Of a stretch of 6,659 bases of DNA, positions 5,698 to 6,659 are shown piece after piece. The position numbers and the translations under genes were made by a program. The stretch comes from Allosphingosinicella sp. (GTDB lineage: Bacteria; Pseudomonadota; Alphaproteobacteria; Sphingomonadales; Sphingomonadaceae), in assembly GCA_030146745.1 (NCBI GenBank), contig JASLBD010000155.1, forward strand, positions 1 to 6,659, given 5' to 3'. The number at the start of each line of letters is the position of its first letter. Positions within the stretch are counted from its first letter, which is position 1. The notes below the pieces were generated by a model, which ran no database searches, was not told the DNA's origin, and saw nothing but the letters and a program-made list of their open reading frames with translations.

Positions 5698-6659
5698 ATG
5701 CAAGCCACGCTCGCCCCCGCGCAAGCCTCCCCCTTCGCCGATCCCTCGGCGCGGCCGCTCGACCCCGCCAAGTTCCGCGATCCCCTCGTCACCGCGAAGG
5801 GCGAGCCAAGGGCCCGGGTGGCGCTCGCCCGCCTCGACACGCTCTGGATCAACACCGGAACGCTCTGCAACCTCGCCTGCGCCAGCTGCTATATCGAGAG
5901 CTCGCCGACCAACGATTCCCTGGTCTATCCGACCCTCGCCGAGATACTCCCTTACCTGGACGAGGCGGCGGCGCTCGGGGTTCGCGAGATCGGCTTCACC
6001 GGCGGCGAGCCGTTCATGAACCGCGATTCGATCCCGATGATCGCCGCCGCACTGGAGCGCGGCTTCGAGGCGCTGGTCCTGACCAACGCGATGCGGCCGA
6101 TGCGGCGCTTCGAGGCCGCGCTCGCTTCGCTTCCCCGCGAGCGGCTGACGATGAGGGTCAGCCTCGACCATCACAGCCGGTCGGTCCACGAGGCCGAGCG
6201 GGGCCCGGGCACCTGGGACAAGGCTCTGGACGGCCTGCGCTGGCTCGAGTCGAACGGCTTCGCCACCGCCATCGCCGGGCGGCAGCTTCCCGGCGAAAGC
6301 CTCGGGGACGCGCGCTCGGGCTATTCGGCCCTGTGCCGGAGCGAAGGCCTCGCCGCCGGCGGCGGTCTGGTCCTTTTCCCGGCCATGGACGCCGCCGCCG
6401 ACGTGCCCGAGATCAGCACCGGCTGCTGGGACATCCTCCAGGTCTCGCCCTCGGCGATGATGTGCGCGTCGGGCCGGATGGTCGTGAAGGCGAGGGGCGC
6501 CGCCCGACCGCACGTCGTCGCCTGCACATTGCTTCCCTACGACCCGCAATTCGCGCTCGGCCCGACGCTCGCCGACGGGCCGCTCGAGGTCAGCCTCAAC
6601 CACCCCCATTGCGCCCGCTTCTGCGTGCTCGGCGGGGCGACATGTTCTGCCTCCCCATC
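5698..6659 (+). CDS. Radical SAM protein with cysteine-rich C-terminus, 3' end outside the window
   Basis: This frame is open from ATG 5698 to the window end (320 codons). An in-frame TAA at 5659-5661, with no other start between, makes ATG 5698 the earliest possible start, although no Shine-Dalgarno is obvious. Radical SAM enzymes use a [4Fe-4S] cluster to cleave S-adenosylmethionine and start radical chemistry. Evidence: TLCNLACASCY with Cys57, Cys61 and Cys64 in CX3CX2C spacing, FTGGEPFMN (100-108, the SAM-binding GGE motif), and TNAM after the third strand. Six further cysteines follow (243, 256, 276, 305, 309, 316) in contexts TGCWD, MMCASGR, VACTL, HCARFC and ATCS, suggesting a SPASM/twitch-like auxiliary cluster. 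The cysteine-dense end suggests that little protein is missing. It is divergent from the fusion gene. The motif is not that of ArsS (CNLxCxHCHV type), so the reaction is unassigned. Confidence 0.9.
   Translation, partial: MQATLAPAQASPFADPSARPLDPAKFRDPLVTAKGEPRARVALARLDTLWINTGTLCNLACASCYIESSPTNDSLVYPTLAEILPYLDEAAALGVREIGFTGGEPFMNRDSIPMIAAALERGFEALVLTNAMRPMRRFEAALASLPRERLTMRVSLDHHSRSVHEAERGPGTWDKALDGLRWLESNGFATAIAGRQLPGESLGDARSGYSALCRSEGLAAGGGLVLFPAMDAAADVPEISTGCWDILQVSPSAMMCASGRMVVKARGAARPHVVACTLLPYDPQFALGPTLADGPLEVSLNHPHCARFCVLGGATCSASP

Noticed and set aside
4627..6609. 660-codon open frame on the - strand
   Set aside because: It overlaps the fusion gene in another frame and lies antisense to the radical SAM gene. 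Its translation is Arg/Pro/Gly-rich with no domain, typical of a GC-rich shadow frame.
5698..6659. Annotation as arsenosugar radical SAM enzyme ArsS
   Set aside because: The residues around the cluster cysteines differ from the ArsS type and no arsenic gene is visible. Only the neighbouring TIGR04282 transferase hints at that pathway.

Overview
The window is very GC-rich, with long, tightly packed, strongly GC-biased open frames. Its intergenic palindromes contain cores such as CGGACTTGATCCGG and GTCATTCCAGCGAAAGCTGG, which are common between genes of Alphaproteobacteria. An alphaproteobacterium is likely and Sphingomonadales is plausible. This placement rests on sequence style and general knowledge of such repeats, not on a marker gene. 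No RNA gene, insertion sequence, prophage or CRISPR array was seen.

Left part (1-2149, + strand): two acyl-CoA dehydrogenase genes in tandem, separated by a 130-base gap that holds a large palindrome. The first gene is cut at its 5' end by the window edge. The second is complete, with a clear Shine-Dalgarno sequence and the catalytic glutamate of the family. The first appears to lack that glutamate, so the two may form one heteromeric enzyme.

Middle (2227-5582, - strand): three genes read leftward. In transcription order they are a 733-residue fusion of a TVP38/TMEM64 membrane domain with a class I flavin disulfide oxidoreductase, a TIGR04282/DUF2064-type transferase coupled to it by a 4-base GTGA overlap, and, after a 111-base gap with a palindrome, a PaaI-like hotdog thioesterase. 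The thioesterase converges on the second dehydrogenase gene across a paired-hairpin repeat that could terminate both.

Right part (5698-6659, + strand): a radical SAM protein starts divergently from the fusion gene and runs off the window at about residue 320. It has the CX3CX2C cluster motif and six more cysteines near its C-terminus.

The radical SAM gene, the membrane-flavoprotein fusion and the transferase are the most interesting set. TIGR04282 transferases are known to co-occur with radical SAM enzymes and were named for that, and are often annotated as arsenosugar-related. A shared modification pathway is therefore reasonable here, but its substrate is not visible. A second theme is that small palindromic repeats sit in every intergenic gap and extend into coding sequence, supplying the C-terminal tails of two proteins, the N-terminus of a third and a possible start codon.
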